Positions 1-9,182 of a DNA stretch of 54,155 nt are shown here, in pieces. The notes beneath the pieces were generated by a model. The model searched no databases and had not been told where the DNA came from. It was given only the letters and a program-made list of their open reading frames with translations. Numbering within the stretch: the first letter of the stretch is position 1; the number at the start of each line of letters is the position of its first letter. Source of the DNA: Alkalihalobacillus trypoxylicola (GTDB lineage: Bacteria > Bacillota > Bacilli > Bacillales > Bacillaceae_D); the NCBI RefSeq assembly GCF_001590785.1, contig NZ_LTAO01000013.1, forward strand, positions 1 to 54,155, given 5' to 3'. The translations under genes were made by a program, and so were the position numbers.

Positions 1-54
1 CTTTATCCTACCATGAAGTGAGGTTTTTTTAATACCACGCTAGAAGCTCTTTTG

Positions 55-79
55 AACCCCCGGCATAGCCAGGGGTTTT
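55..79. terminator. possible hairpin near the window edge
   Basis: AACCCC and GGGGTT pair around an inner GGC/GCC stem, and four T residues follow on the plus strand. It could end a plus-strand transcript entering from outside the window, but no gene is visible there. The rest of 1-83 shows nothing recognisable. Confidence 0.3.
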
Positions 80-83
80 CTAA

Positions 84-125
84 ACCACTAAAAAAGGTTT
101 AAAAAGTGTCCACTTTTTAAACCTT
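84..125 (-). terminator. spo0A rho-independent terminator
   Basis: A perfect 15-bp inverted repeat (94-108 with 111-125) lies directly downstream of the spo0A stop. On the minus strand it is followed by a run of T residues, the standard intrinsic terminator layout. Confidence 0.88.
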
Positions 126-135
126 ACTTTGTCCA

Positions 136-954
136 TTAACTCACTTTATGTTCAATCCTAAGTTTATCTGCAACCATGGCAATAAACTCTGAATTGGTTG
201 GCTTTGCTTTAGTATGACTAACGGTATATCCAAATAAACTAGAGATAGAATCAATATTTCCTCTACTCCAAGCTACCTCTATCGCATGTCGAATTGCTCT
301 TTCTACTCGACTAGCTGTTGTATTGAATTTTTTGGCAATATCAGGATAAAGAACCTTGGTAATAGAGCCCAATAATTCGATATCATTATAGACCATTGTA
401 ATCGCTTCCCTTAAATACATATATCCTTTTATATGAGCTGGTACTCCAATCTCATGAATAATACTTGTTATACTGGCATCTAAATTAAAGCTATGTCTAT
501 TATCGTTTCTTTGTGAGGAATGAGAAGATGTCAATGTAGATGTAGAATTCGAATTAGACTTTTGAATAAATGACTGTTTGGTGCTTCCGATTTCTCTAAT
601 ATTTGATACTAGAACCTCTATATCAAAAGGCTTTAAAACATAATAGGAAGCTCCTAAATCGACAGCCTTTTTGGTTACGTCCTCTTGTCCAAATGCGGTT
701 AGCATAATTATATTAGGCTTTCGTACTAAATTCATTTGATGTAATCGTTCTAATACAGCAAGCCCATCAAGATGAGGCATGATAATATCTAATATTAAGA
801 CATCGGGTTGCTTACTTTCAATTAAATTTAAACAATCTTGTCCATTATAAGCCACCCCAATTACTTCCATATCCTCTTGAGCCGATATGTATTCATTGAG
901 TAAATTTACTAACTCTCGATTATCATCTGAAATAGCTACTTTTATCTTTTGCAC
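136..954 (-). CDS. spo0A: Spo0A, master response regulator of sporulation
   Basis: Stage 0 sporulation protein A (272 aa) is the phosphorelay end-point that binds 0A boxes and switches cells into sporulation. The N-terminal receiver domain (about 1-120) shows the acidic pair D10/D11, the phospho-acceptor D56 in VLILDIIMP, the T in MLTAFG and the K in LKPF. A variable Ser/Thr/Asn-rich linker (about 125-155) leads to the Spo0A-specific C-terminal DNA-binding domain, with the near-invariant stretch [14 protein letters not shown]. The start is GTG after a GGAGGA ribosome site. It lies downstream of spoIVB on the same strand with its own promoter region and a strong terminator. Only the linker and a few positions differ from the B. 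subtilis protein as I recall it. Confidence 0.98.
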   Translation of the reverse strand: MQKIKVAISDDNRELVNLLNEYISAQEDMEVIGVAYNGQDCLNLIESKQPDVLILDIIMPHLDGLAVLERLHQMNLVRKPNIIMLTAFGQEDVTKKAVDLGASYYVLKPFDIEVLVSNIREIGSTKQSFIQKSNSNSTSTLTSSHSSQRNDNRHSFNLDASITSIIHEIGVPAHIKGYMYLREAITMVYNDIELLGSITKVLYPDIAKKFNTTASRVERAIRHAIEVAWSRGNIDSISSLFGYTVSHTKAKPTNSEFIAMVADKLRIEHKVS

Positions 955-997
955 GAAATGTCCTCCTCATTAAACTGTTAATTTGTCTCTAAACGAA

Positions 998-1139
998 TTC
1001 GACAAGTATTCTTCAATTCCTTTATATTTATTAGAAAATTATTAATTTTATCATTTTTTCTCACGAATACTCTCTAATCCTATGTTTTTCGAGCTATTTC
1101 GATTTCAATCGTGTTAAGATGCGTTTTTGTCGAATTATA
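998..1139 (-). promoter_or_regulatory. spo0A control region with two 0A boxes
   Basis: Two exact Spo0A boxes (TGTCGAA in either orientation) lie at 998-1004 and 1128-1134. The upstream one abuts a TATAAT hexamer read on the minus strand (1134-1139). A minus-strand ATAGGATTA (1075-1083) matches the sigma-H -35 consensus, but the -10 after it is poor. B. subtilis spo0A is known to have a vegetative and a sigma-H promoter with 0A boxes, so autoregulation is the natural reading. No exact start site can be set from sequence alone. Confidence 0.6.
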
Positions 1140-1191
1140 TTTTTGTTATCTACATTTTACCATATTGAATTAGGTTGAGATACGGTAACAT

Positions 1192-1226
1192 TAAAAAAAG
1201 CCAAACGAGATTAACTCGCTTTGGCT
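1192..1226 (-). terminator. spoIVB terminator overlapping its 3' end
   Basis: AGCCAAACGAG (1199-1209) pairs with CTCGCTTTGGCT (1215-1226) with one bulge, followed on the minus strand by a T run (1192-1198). The spoIVB stop codon (1211-1213) sits in the loop, so the last codons form half of the stem. Confidence 0.8.
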
Positions 1227-2518
1227 CCTGAGTACGGAGTAAAAATTCCCGCCTCTTCTAACATCCAACTTATATGACACCCATATCCAGAAGTTGGGTC
1301 ATTGACGAATACATGAGTTACTGCACCAATTAATTTACCGTCCTGAATGATAGGACTGCCGCTCATCCCCTGAACAATTCCACCTGTTGCCTCTAAAAGC
1401 CTCGGATCCGTCACGCGTATGACCATCCCTTTTGTGGCAGCATGCTTCTGCGGAACAGAACTTACGACTTCTATGTCAAATTCTTCAATATCTTCCCCAT
1501 TAACAACTGTTAAAATTTTCGCTGGTCCTTCCTTTACTTCATGGGCCATCGTTATCGGCATTTTTTGATCATAATGATTATTCCTTAATTCTACTTTATT
1601 TAAAGTACCAAATATTCCGTATGCACTATTTTTTTCGATATTCCCTATAATATCTCTTGGCTTTTTAAAACTTGCGAGCTTTTCTCCTGGGTCTCCATTA
1701 CTCCCTTTTTCAATGGAGGTTACAGAAGAACGAATGATTTGACCATCATGAACAATAATTGGCTTTTGGGTATCAACGTCAGATATGACATGACCTAGAG
1801 CTCCATATTTTTGACTAACTGGATCATGAAAGGTTAATGTTCCAACACCAGCAGCTGAATCCCGTATATAAAGACCTAATCGATAAGAATGTTCATTTTT
1901 GGCTTTTAAAGGTACTAATTGTTTATTATAAGTCTCATGATTTCGCTTAATTTCAACACTCAACGGCTGGTTTCCCTCACCAGCTTTTTGTACAATATTA
2001 GCTACTTCTGTAATATGTTGAATAGGTTCATTATTGATTTTAACGATCATATCGCCAACTTCAATTCCTGCTTTTTCACCAGGAGACTCATTGCCAATGG
2101 TTGTTGAGATTAAATGATGCCCAACAACTAATACACCCTCTGTATTTAATTTAACACCTATTGATTGACCACCAGGTATAACTTCCATTCTGGGAAGTAC
2201 ATTAACATTAACATGTTTTACAGGAAAACCATTCTTAGTTACAGTCATTTCCTGCTCACCCATTTCTTCGGCCGTAATAAAGGTTGTTTCTGCTTTTTTG
2301 TCTTGTAATGTAGAATAAGAAATACTATTATGGTTTACCTTTAAATCTTGATTTTGAGTTGTTTGAAATAGTTCCGTTTTTATCCCTTCAAAAACCGTTA
2401 TTTCGTTTGGAATCGATAAGATATCCTTCACGGTTCCAGAAAAAGTTAGGCTAACTAGGAACATCAAAAGGACAACCCCCACCATTTTCCTCAATTTTTC
2501 GCCTCTCACACACTTCAC
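1211..2518 (-). CDS. spoIVB: SpoIVB, forespore-secreted serine peptidase
   Basis: SpoIVB (435 aa, S55 peptidase family) is made in the forespore and crosses into the intermembrane space, where it triggers processing of pro-sigma-K through SpoIVFA. An N-terminal hydrophobic segment (about 11-30) acts as signal or anchor. A PDZ domain with [12 protein letters not shown] lies at about 125-200. The peptidase domain holds the catalytic His in GALGHVISD (H243), Asp in VTDPRLL (D371) and Ser in GMSGSP (384-389). A GGAG-type ribosome site precedes the start. It sits between recN and spo0A, its usual neighbours in Bacillus. Length matches the family (about 425 aa). Confidence 0.96.
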   Translation of the reverse strand: MKCVRGEKLRKMVGVVLLMFLVSLTFSGTVKDILSIPNEITVFEGIKTELFQTTQNQDLKVNHNSISYSTLQDKKAETTFITAEEMGEQEMTVTKNGFPVKHVNVNVLPRMEVIPGGQSIGVKLNTEGVLVVGHHLISTTIGNESPGEKAGIEVGDMIVKINNEPIQHITEVANIVQKAGEGNQPLSVEIKRNHETYNKQLVPLKAKNEHSYRLGLYIRDSAAGVGTLTFHDPVSQKYGALGHVISDVDTQKPIIVHDGQIIRSSVTSIEKGSNGDPGEKLASFKKPRDIIGNIEKNSAYGIFGTLNKVELRNNHYDQKMPITMAHEVKEGPAKILTVVNGEDIEEFDIEVVSSVPQKHAATKGMVIRVTDPRLLEATGGIVQGMSGSPIIQDGKLIGAVTHVFVNDPTSGYGCHISWMLEEAGIFTPYSGAKAS

Positions 2519-2604
2519 TCTCCTAGCTCCTTAGCCCACACCTCCATGATGGCTGTATTACTAATGTTGCCTTGTCAGCGAACATTTATAACTAGAATCG
2601 ACAG

Positions 2605-2634
2605 AAAAAAGCTAACCTAATTTGGTTAGCTTTT
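2605..2634. terminator. recN terminator
   Basis: GCTAACC (2611-2617) and GGTTAGC (2624-2630) form a stem flanked by A and T runs on both sides. It touches the recN stop codon and can end recN transcription on the minus strand. Confidence 0.8.
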
Positions 2635-4337
2635 CAAATAAAATTTTTATGTTTTTTTGCAAGTTGCCTTAATTCTTGGGCATGCTTTTTCGTAAGCTCC
2701 GTTACTTCTACGCCAGAAATCATTCGGGCAATTTCATTTGTTTTCTCTTCATTTGATAATGTTTTAACCTGTGTTCTTACTCGTGATTCACTTTCATCCT
2801 TTGTAATATAAAGATGGGTGTCAGCCATAGCCGCAACTTGTGGTAAATGAGAAATACAAAGTACCTGAGAGCCTATAGAAACTTCATGTATTTTTTCCGC
2901 TATTGCTTGTGCAACTCGACCACTTACACCTGTATCCACTTCATCAAAAATGACAGACGTTAATCCTTGATGAGAAGAGAAAATTGTTTTAATCGCTAAC
3001 ATAATCCTTGAAATTTCCCCACCAGAAGCAACTTTAACGAGTTGCTTTAATGGTTCTCCCGTATTCGTAGAGATAAAAAATTCAATCGTATCTTTTCCAT
3101 TTCTATGATAGCGCTGATGTTCCTGAAGTCCTACTCGGTCTTCAATTCGGATCTCAAATTGGGCTTTTTCCATATGGAGTAATTTTAATTGATCATGAAT
3201 GAAAGAAATCAATTGCTTTGCTGCCTGCTTTCTTATATCAGTAATGGCTTTTGCTTCAACTTTTAAGTCCAACCACACAGCATCTAATTGATTTTTGAAG
3301 GTTTCTACTTGATCATCCTTGTGTAAAAATGTTTCAAGCTCCTCCTCGATTTTTGAAGCATATTCCAAAATTTCCTCTACCGTAGTTCCATATTTCCTTT
3401 TTAATTGCTGTATTTCATTTAGTCGCGATTCGATATGGCTTAATCGTTCCGGATCAAAATCGACTCGTTCTACACGGTCTCTTAATGAAAAGGTTGCTTC
3501 CTCTAATAAATAAAAGCTATTCGTAATTTGCTCATGGATATTTTTTAGGTCTTTATCAATGGTTGCAGCTTCCTCTAATTCAGAGACTGCATTTGAAAGG
3601 AAATCAAGTCCTTTCGCTTCACCATATAAATTTTGATAGCTATTTTGTAACAAGTTAAACAACTTTTCACTATTTGTTAAGAGATACCTTTCTTCTTCTA
3701 AAAGCTCGTCTTCTTTAGGCGTTAATTTAGCATTTTCAATTTCTTGTAATTGATATTGATACAAGTCTATTTTTTGAGCCATTTCTTGCTCATTCTCCGT
3801 CAGCTGCTTTATTCTTTTTCTTAAAACCGCTGCTTGCTCATATAACCCTTCATATTCACTTTTGGTTTTTGAAAGCTGCTTTTGTGCATATTGGTCCACC
3901 ATTAATAAATGCTCTTCTGTTTGCATAAGGGCCTGATGTTCATGCTGACCAAAAATATCGACTAATGTTTGTCCTATTTCCCTTAAAATTCCTAAAGTAA
4001 CAAGCTTTCCATTAATGCGGCATATACTTTTACCGTTTTGAGTTAAATCTCTTCTAAGTACCAGCATTTCCTCTTCCACTTCAATACCTAGCTCTAATGC
4101 CTTATGTAACACTTGATGATTTTTTTCTACAATAAACAAACCTTCAATTTCTGCTCTTTTCTCACCATAACGAACAAAATCAGCTGAACCTCTGCCACCT
4201 AATAATAATCCAATTGCATCGATTATGATCGATTTACCAGCTCCTGTTTCTCCAGTTAAGACCGTCAAGCCTTTTTCAAAAGATATCGTTAGTTCATCTA
4301 TAATGGCAAAATTCTTTATCGTCAATTCTTCAAGCAT
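2634..4337 (-). CDS. recN: DNA repair protein RecN
   Basis: RecN (567 aa) is an SMC-like ATPase that gathers at double-strand breaks and helps recombinational repair. The N-terminal half-site has the Walker A motif GETGAGKS (29-36). A long charged region (about 150-370) has coiled-coil character. The C-terminal half-site carries the ABC-type signature region and the Walker B motif VIFDEVDTGVSG. The length is close to the family's usual 550-576 aa. The gene lies 11 bp downstream of argR on the same strand, the conserved argR-recN arrangement of Bacillus, and ends in a strong hairpin. No SOS operator was identified in the short upstream gap. Confidence 0.97.
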   Translation of the reverse strand: MLEELTIKNFAIIDELTISFEKGLTVLTGETGAGKSIIIDAIGLLLGGRGSADFVRYGEKRAEIEGLFIVEKNHQVLHKALELGIEVEEEMLVLRRDLTQNGKSICRINGKLVTLGILREIGQTLVDIFGQHEHQALMQTEEHLLMVDQYAQKQLSKTKSEYEGLYEQAAVLRKRIKQLTENEQEMAQKIDLYQYQLQEIENAKLTPKEDELLEEERYLLTNSEKLFNLLQNSYQNLYGEAKGLDFLSNAVSELEEAATIDKDLKNIHEQITNSFYLLEEATFSLRDRVERVDFDPERLSHIESRLNEIQQLKRKYGTTVEEILEYASKIEEELETFLHKDDQVETFKNQLDAVWLDLKVEAKAITDIRKQAAKQLISFIHDQLKLLHMEKAQFEIRIEDRVGLQEHQRYHRNGKDTIEFFISTNTGEPLKQLVKVASGGEISRIMLAIKTIFSSHQGLTSVIFDEVDTGVSGRVAQAIAEKIHEVSIGSQVLCISHLPQVAAMADTHLYITKDESESRVRTQVKTLSNEEKTNEIARMISGVEVTELTKKHAQELRQLAKKHKNFI

Positions 4338-4348
4338 GATTAATCACC

Positions 4349-4798
4349 TCAAAGCATATCTAAAAATCGTTTAGAAATTTCTGGACCATCTTCTTTATCT
4401 TTACAAATAATTAAAAGTGTATCATCCCCACAAATTGTACCCAATACTTCATTCCAATCTAAATTATCAATTAACGCACCCACTGCATTCGCATTACCGG
4501 GTAAAGTTTTCATAACAATTAAATTATCGGTTAAATCAACAGAAACAAAACTGTCCACTAATGCTCTTTTTAGTTTCTGAAGCGGATTAAATCGCTGGTC
4601 TGCCGGAAGGCTATATTTGTAGCGTCCATCGATCATAGGCACCTTTACTAAGTGCAATTCTTTTATATCACGAGAGACCGTAGCTTGCGTAACATTATAG
4701 CCCTCCGATTTTAGCCTTTCAACTAAATCATCCTGTGTCTCTATTTCATTATTTGTAATGAGATCTCTTATTTTTATATGACGTTGTCCCTTATTCAA
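4349..4798 (-). CDS. argR: arginine repressor ArgR/AhrC
   Basis: Hexameric arginine-dependent repressor and activator of arginine metabolism (called AhrC in B. subtilis). The N-terminal winged helix contains [18 protein letters not shown]. The C-terminal arginine-binding and oligomerisation domain has the conserved [14 protein letters not shown] place the start at a TTG codon (4798) because AGGTGA (4809-4804) lies five bases upstream and the product then begins MNKGQRHIK and is 149 aa, like the B. subtilis protein. An upstream in-frame GTG at 4807 overlaps that ribosome site and is unlikely. recN follows on the same strand. A palindrome upstream may be its own operator. Confidence 0.95.
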   Translation of the reverse strand: MNKGQRHIKIRDLITNNEIETQDDLVERLKSEGYNVTQATVSRDIKELHLVKVPMIDGRYKYSLPADQRFNPLQKLKRALVDSFVSVDLTDNLIVMKTLPGNANAVGALIDNLDWNEVLGTICGDDTLLIICKDKEDGPEISKRFLDML

Positions 4799-4887
4799 AA
4801 CAGTCACCTAATTTCTTTCTAAATAGTATTAATAGTATTATCTCTTTTTCAGAAGGAAATGACAACCTTTTCAGGTTTTTCGCTAAC

Positions 4888-4912
4888 AAAACATGCATAA
4901 TTATACATGTTT
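4888..4912 (-). promoter_or_regulatory. palindrome over the likely argR -10 region
   Basis: AAAACATG and CATGTTTT flank an AT-rich centre (CATAATTATA). On the minus strand the centre reads TATAAT (4900-4905), a perfect -10 hexamer about 100 bp upstream of argR. No good -35 is seen. ArgR boxes are AT-rich imperfect palindromes of about 18 bp, so this could be an autoregulatory operator; that part is inference. Confidence 0.4.
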
Positions 4913-4920
4913 TATTTTTC

Positions 4921-4953
4921 ATAAAAAAAAAGAGAAGGAATTCCTCTCTTTTA
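4921..4953 (-). terminator. yqxC terminator
   Basis: AAAAGAGAAGGAA pairs with TTCCTCTCTTTT (one mismatch), and a long T run follows on the minus strand. It overlaps the last codon of yqxC and separates it from argR. Confidence 0.78.
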
Positions 4954-5775
4954 TGAATTTCTAAAATTTTGATGAGCTGTTTTAACGACTTCTGAAATTT
5001 CTTCATTTGTTATAGAGCTATTTTTTTCATTTTGATCTGAAATCGATAAATAAAGTAAAAATTCGATGTTGCCTTCACCGCCCGTAATCGGTGAAAAACT
5101 TAAGCCTTTTATATCATATCCTTGTTGTGTAGCAAATTCGCACATATTAACAATCACTTGTTCGTGAACCTTACTATCTCTCACAATTCCTTTTTTACCA
5201 ACCTGTTCACGCCCAGCTTCAAATTGGGGTTTGATTAAAGCAATCACTTCACCGTCGTCATCTAATATATTTTTTAAAACCGGTAGGATAAGCTTTAAAG
5301 AGATAAAAGAAACATCTATCGTTGAAAAATTCGGTGTTCCTTTTGTTAAATCTTCCTTTTTGACATAACGGAAGTTCGTCCTTTCCATTACAACCACTTG
5401 CTCATCCTGCCTTAATTTCCATGCCAGTTGATTATAACCAACATCCAATGCATAAACTAAACGAGCTCCGTTCTGAAGAGAGCAATCTGTAAATCCGCCC
5501 GTTGAAGCCCCTATGTCTAGAACGGTTTTATCCGTTAAGTTTAATTCAAATTGCTTAATCGCTTTTTCTAATTTAAGACCTCCGCGACTCACATAAGGTA
5601 ACACATTCCCTTTGATGGTTAACAGGCTTTCTCGGTCAATTTTAATCCCTGGTTTATCCATTCTTTCTGTTTCCTTATAGACAATACCAGCCATAATTGC
5701 CCGTTTTGCTTTTTCTCGTGTATCAAAAAGCCCTTGCTCTACAAGCAAAATATCTACTCTTTCTTTTTTTGTCAT
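4951..5775 (-). CDS. yqxC: TlyA-family rRNA 2'-O-methyltransferase YqxC
   Basis: A 274-aa protein with an N-terminal S4 RNA-binding domain (about 5-65) and a FtsJ/RrmJ-type methyltransferase domain. The SAM-binding motif VLDIGASTGGFTD lies at about 85-97. Further conserved segments are ALDVGYNQLAWKLR and ALIKPQFEAGRE; the K/D/K residues of the 2'-O-methyltransferase active site fall in these. TlyA proteins methylate ribose of 16S and 23S rRNA cytidines; some relatives have also been described as haemolysins. It is 7 bp downstream of dxs and is the usual neighbour between dxs and argR in Bacillus. The start is ATG; function in this organism is inferred from family. Confidence 0.9.
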   Translation of the reverse strand: MTKKERVDILLVEQGLFDTREKAKRAIMAGIVYKETERMDKPGIKIDRESLLTIKGNVLPYVSRGGLKLEKAIKQFELNLTDKTVLDIGASTGGFTDCSLQNGARLVYALDVGYNQLAWKLRQDEQVVVMERTNFRYVKKEDLTKGTPNFSTIDVSFISLKLILPVLKNILDDDGEVIALIKPQFEAGREQVGKKGIVRDSKVHEQVIVNMCEFATQQGYDIKGLSFSPITGGEGNIEFLLYLSISDQNEKNSSITNEEISEVVKTAHQNFRNS

Positions 5776-5782
5776 TCTATTG

Positions 5783-7675
5783 TTACGCCCTTTGTTGTTG
5801 TTGTCTTGGTATCATCGTTAAAATACGTTCACTCACTTGATTTGCCGTTAGATCTATTTCTTCAAGTAATTGATTGACACTTCCATGCTCTACAAATTTA
5901 TCAGGGATTCCCATACGTTTTATCGTTAAATCTTGATAGCCTTCTTCATTAAAAAACTCGAGAACCGCACTCCCAAAACCACCTTGTAAAGCAGCTTCTT
6001 CCAGTGTTAGCATTGGGATATTTGCTTTCGCAAGCTCGAGAAGAAGTTTTTCATCTAAAGGTTTGGCCGAATTAGCATTGATTAACCCAACATTGATTCC
6101 TAGCGTTTTCAAATGCTCAATAGCCTCCTCAGCTACTGGTAGCATCGTTCCAAAACTCAGAATACAGGCATCATTACCTTCAGTTATAACTTCCCATTTA
6201 CCTATTTCCACTGCTTTTAATTGCTGGTCCATTTTTATCCCGTAACCATTCCCTCTTGGATATCTGACAGCAATGGGACCATCATCATATTGAATAGCTG
6301 TGTATATCATATGCTGTAATTCATTTTCATCTTTTGGCATTAAAATCTTCATATTAGGTAAATGTCTAAGGTAAGCTATATCGTATACACCTTGATGCGT
6401 TTCTCCATCTGCGCCGACTAGACCTGCTCGGTCAATAGCAAATAGAACATTTAAATTTTGACGACAAATATCATGAACGATTTGATCATAGCCTCTTTGT
6501 AAAAAAGTAGAATATACGGCAAAAACCGGCTTTAAACCTTGCGTTGCTAAGCCACCTGCCATCGTTGTAGCATGCTGTTCCGCAATACCAACATCGAACA
6601 TTCGATTTGGAAATTCCTGCGCAAATACATCTAATTTTGTGCCTCCTGGCATTGCAGCTGTAATCGCAACAACACGCTCATCTTCTCGAGCTATTTTCTT
6701 TAACGTTTCCGCAAATACTCCACTATAACTAGGAGGCCCAGGCTTTTTGACCACTTCACCTGATTCCATTTTATAAGGTCCAAGACCATGCCAAGTACCA
6801 AGCTCATCTTTTTCTGCTGGCTCGTAACCCTTGCCTTTTTTCGTTAAAACATGAATTAAAACAGGACCAGACGTTTTTTTCGCATATTTCATATTTTCTT
6901 GTAAATCATTTAAATCATGTCCATCTACAGGCCCTAAATAAGTAAATCCCATTTCTTCAAAGAAAATTCCTGAAACTAATAAATACTTAAGACTGTCCTT
7001 TACTCGTTCCGCAGTTGAAGCTAATTTACCACCAAATGCAGGAATTTTTTTGATGAGCATTTCTAACTCTTCTTTTGCCTTTTTATACTTACCAGCCGTT
7101 CTTAAGCGTCCTAAAACATTATGAAGTGCCCCAACATTTGGAGCTATCGACATTTCATTATCATTTAAGATGACAATTAAGTCTTTTTGTTCATGCCCTA
7201 TATGATTGAGCGCTTCCAGAGCCATTCCACCCGTTAAAGCACCATCACCAATAATAGCAATGACACTATTATCTTCCCCTTTAATATCTCGCGCAGTCGC
7301 CATCCCCATAGCTGCTGATAAAGACGTTGAGCTATGACCTGTTTCCCAAACATCATGCTCACTTTCATTTCTTTTCGGAAAACCACAAAGCCCTTTATAT
7401 TGTCTTAACTTATCAAATTGGTCTGCTCTTCCTGTAAGGATTTTATGGACATAAGCTTGGTGACCAACATCCCATATAAATTTATCCTTTGGGCTGTCAA
7501 ATAGTTGATGAAGAACTAATGTTAATTCTACAACGCCTAAATTTGGACCAAGGTGTCCTCCGGTGACAGAAAGCTTTTCAATGAGAAAATGTCTAATATC
7601 TTTTGCAAGTTCTTCTAATTCTTGTTTATTCAAATCTTTTATCATTTTAGGATCTTTCAGATCAATTAGATTCAT
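5783..7675 (-). CDS. dxs: 1-deoxy-D-xylulose-5-phosphate synthase
   Basis: Dxs condenses pyruvate and glyceraldehyde 3-phosphate to DXP, the first step of the non-mevalonate isoprenoid pathway. Visible motifs are the substrate-binding [10 protein letters not shown], the thiamine-diphosphate motif [16 protein letters not shown]...NDNEMS, the transketolase-like pyrimidine domain with [11 protein letters not shown], and [16 protein letters not shown] place the start at ATG 7675 (630 aa), where homologues begin, rather than at an upstream GTG (7690) lacking a ribosome site. AGTGAG precedes the ATG at a workable distance. ispA, the prenyl-diphosphate synthase of the same pathway, lies upstream, though an unusually long gap (374 bp) separates them. 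Confidence 0.97.
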   Translation of the reverse strand: MNLIDLKDPKMIKDLNKQELEELAKDIRHFLIEKLSVTGGHLGPNLGVVELTLVLHQLFDSPKDKFIWDVGHQAYVHKILTGRADQFDKLRQYKGLCGFPKRNESEHDVWETGHSSTSLSAAMGMATARDIKGEDNSVIAIIGDGALTGGMALEALNHIGHEQKDLIVILNDNEMSIAPNVGALHNVLGRLRTAGKYKKAKEELEMLIKKIPAFGGKLASTAERVKDSLKYLLVSGIFFEEMGFTYLGPVDGHDLNDLQENMKYAKKTSGPVLIHVLTKKGKGYEPAEKDELGTWHGLGPYKMESGEVVKKPGPPSYSGVFAETLKKIAREDERVVAITAAMPGGTKLDVFAQEFPNRMFDVGIAEQHATTMAGGLATQGLKPVFAVYSTFLQRGYDQIVHDICRQNLNVLFAIDRAGLVGADGETHQGVYDIAYLRHLPNMKILMPKDENELQHMIYTAIQYDDGPIAVRYPRGNGYGIKMDQQLKAVEIGKWEVITEGNDACILSFGTMLPVAEEAIEHLKTLGINVGLINANSAKPLDEKLLLELAKANIPMLTLEEAALQGGFGSAVLEFFNEEGYQDLTIKRMGIPDKFVEHGSVNQLLEEIDLTANQVSERILTMIPRQQQQRA

Positions 7676-8021
7676 GTAACAAACACTCACTTTCGAGTCA
7701 GTTTATCTTTCTTTATGTCAAGTCAAGCTGTAACGTCATAATTTCTTACATTGTATCAAAAATACAAGAAAGATCACTACTATTATTATTTTTAGATAAT
7801 AACAGGAAATCTCAATATCCATTCTAGAAATTAGATTTCTATGTAGATTAGTACTTATAGAAAGTAAACGCTCTCCAAAAGTCTACAAAGATTTAATGTA
7901 TTATACCATGGGGCTAATCTTACCTCAAACAATAACCACCTATCTCTAGTGATAAAAATGTAAGAAGACTAGATAAGTCTAACATCAAAGGTGATTGTTT
8001 TTAGTTATACGAAGTCAGATT
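7676..8021. other. gene-free gap between ispA and dxs with nested inverted repeats
   Basis: No coding region was seen. At 7927-7941 and 7989-8000, AAACAAT..CCACCT and AGGTGATTGTTT are complementary with a small bulge. They enclose a second small hairpin (AGACT 7966-7970 with AGTCT 7976-7980). It may be a leader structure for dxs or a remnant; no known riboswitch core was recognised. Confidence 0.4.
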
Positions 8022-8050
8022 AAAAGGGCTTCTTTAAAAAGAGCCCTTGT
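8022..8050 (-). terminator. ispA terminator
   Basis: AAGGGCTTCTTT and AAAGAGCCCTT pair across a short AT loop just after the ispA stop. On the minus strand the stem is followed by TTTTAATC, a short T tract. Confidence 0.65.
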
Positions 8051-8931
8051 TAATGATTCCGATTTTTCACATAATCTGTAATAGCCTTTAATAATTGGCT
8101 ATTCATGTCCACCTTATTTAAATGTGCTAAAGCCAATTCTGTATGCTCTTCTAATTTTTCTCTCGTGTTTTCAATTCCAAGTAAGCTTGGGTATGTACTT
8201 TTATTATTTTCTTCATCACTACCTACAGGTTTACCGATTAACTCAATATCACCTTCGATATCTAATAAGTCATCCTTTATTTGAAATACTAATCCTAGCT
8301 CCTGGGCAAATTCTTTTAAATGAAAAATCTCTTCCTCTGATGCTCCCGCTATAATCCCACCTGCAACTACTGCATAGGTTAATAAATCACCTGTTTTATG
8401 TTGATGAATATACGTTAATTCTTCTAAAGATAATTTCTTATTTTCACCTTCCATATCGGCAACTTGTCCACCAATCATTCCTTCGGGACCTGATGCAATA
8501 GCTAGTTCTTTAATTAATCGAACGATTTGCACAGGTGATAAAGTCGCGTTAGCTATTCTTTCAAAACTATGGGTAAGCAGAGCGTCACCAGCTAAAATTG
8601 CTGTCGCCTCGCCAAATACCTTATGATTGGTAGGCTTGCCTCTTCTTAGATCATCATCGTCCATGGCTGGTAAATCATCATGTATAAGTGAGTAAGTATG
8701 GATCATTTCAATGGCTGAGGCAATATCATACCCAAGCTCTAATGGTTGATTAAAACCACGTAATGTAGCTAATAATAGCATAGGTCGAATTCTTTTCCCC
8801 CCAGCTTCTAGAGAGTATATCATGCTATCCTTTAATGATGCTGGAAAGTTCAAATCATTTATCGATTGAACTAACTGCTCCTCCATTATCGGTTTAATCT
8901 CATCTAAAAATTGCTCCATCTCCTTGTTCAC
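8050..8931 (-). CDS. ispA: farnesyl/geranyl diphosphate synthase IspA
   Basis: A 293-aa trans-type prenyl-diphosphate synthase that joins isopentenyl and allylic diphosphates to make farnesyl diphosphate. The first aspartate-rich motif reads [15 protein letters not shown] (D85-D86 to D93-D94). The second reads [10 protein letters not shown] (D220, D221, D224). The allylic-binding GGKRIRP lies at about 44-50. The start is GTG, overlapping the xseB stop in a four-base GTGA junction, with GGAGGAAACAGA as ribosome site. It follows xseA and xseB in one operon, as in B. subtilis, and dxs of the same pathway lies downstream. Confidence 0.96.
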   Translation of the reverse strand: MNKEMEQFLDEIKPIMEEQLVQSINDLNFPASLKDSMIYSLEAGGKRIRPMLLLATLRGFNQPLELGYDIASAIEMIHTYSLIHDDLPAMDDDDLRRGKPTNHKVFGEATAILAGDALLTHSFERIANATLSPVQIVRLIKELAIASGPEGMIGGQVADMEGENKKLSLEELTYIHQHKTGDLLTYAVVAGGIIAGASEEEIFHLKEFAQELGLVFQIKDDLLDIEGDIELIGKPVGSDEENNKSTYPSLLGIENTREKLEEHTELALAHLNKVDMNSQLLKAITDYVKNRNH

Positions 8932-9170
8932 TCTGTTTCCTCCATCAATTGGACTTCTTCAATCTCCCCATCTGGATGGAGAATTTTATCCATTTTTTTC
9001 TCAACCTGTTCTAATTTCAAGTGGCAGTTTTTCGATAATTCCATTCCCTTTTGAAACATAGCAATAGCTTCATCAAGAGGAACATCGCCTTGCTCTAACC
9101 TCTCAACCACTTCCTCTAATTGACTCATCGCATCTTCAAACGATAATTCTTCCTTTAATTTTTCAACCAT
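8928..9170 (-). CDS. xseB: exodeoxyribonuclease VII small subunit
   Basis: XseB (80 aa) binds the large subunit XseA in multiple copies to form exonuclease VII, which degrades single-stranded DNA from both ends. The family core [24 protein letters not shown] is present, followed by helical segments and an acidic tail. A strong GGAGGGG ribosome site precedes the ATG. It lies 12 bp after xseA and overlaps ispA by four bases, so translation is probably coupled. Confidence 0.95.
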   Translation of the reverse strand: MVEKLKEELSFEDAMSQLEEVVERLEQGDVPLDEAIAMFQKGMELSKNCHLKLEQVEKKMDKILHPDGEIEEVQLMEETE

Positions 9171-9182
9171 AGCAAACCCCTC

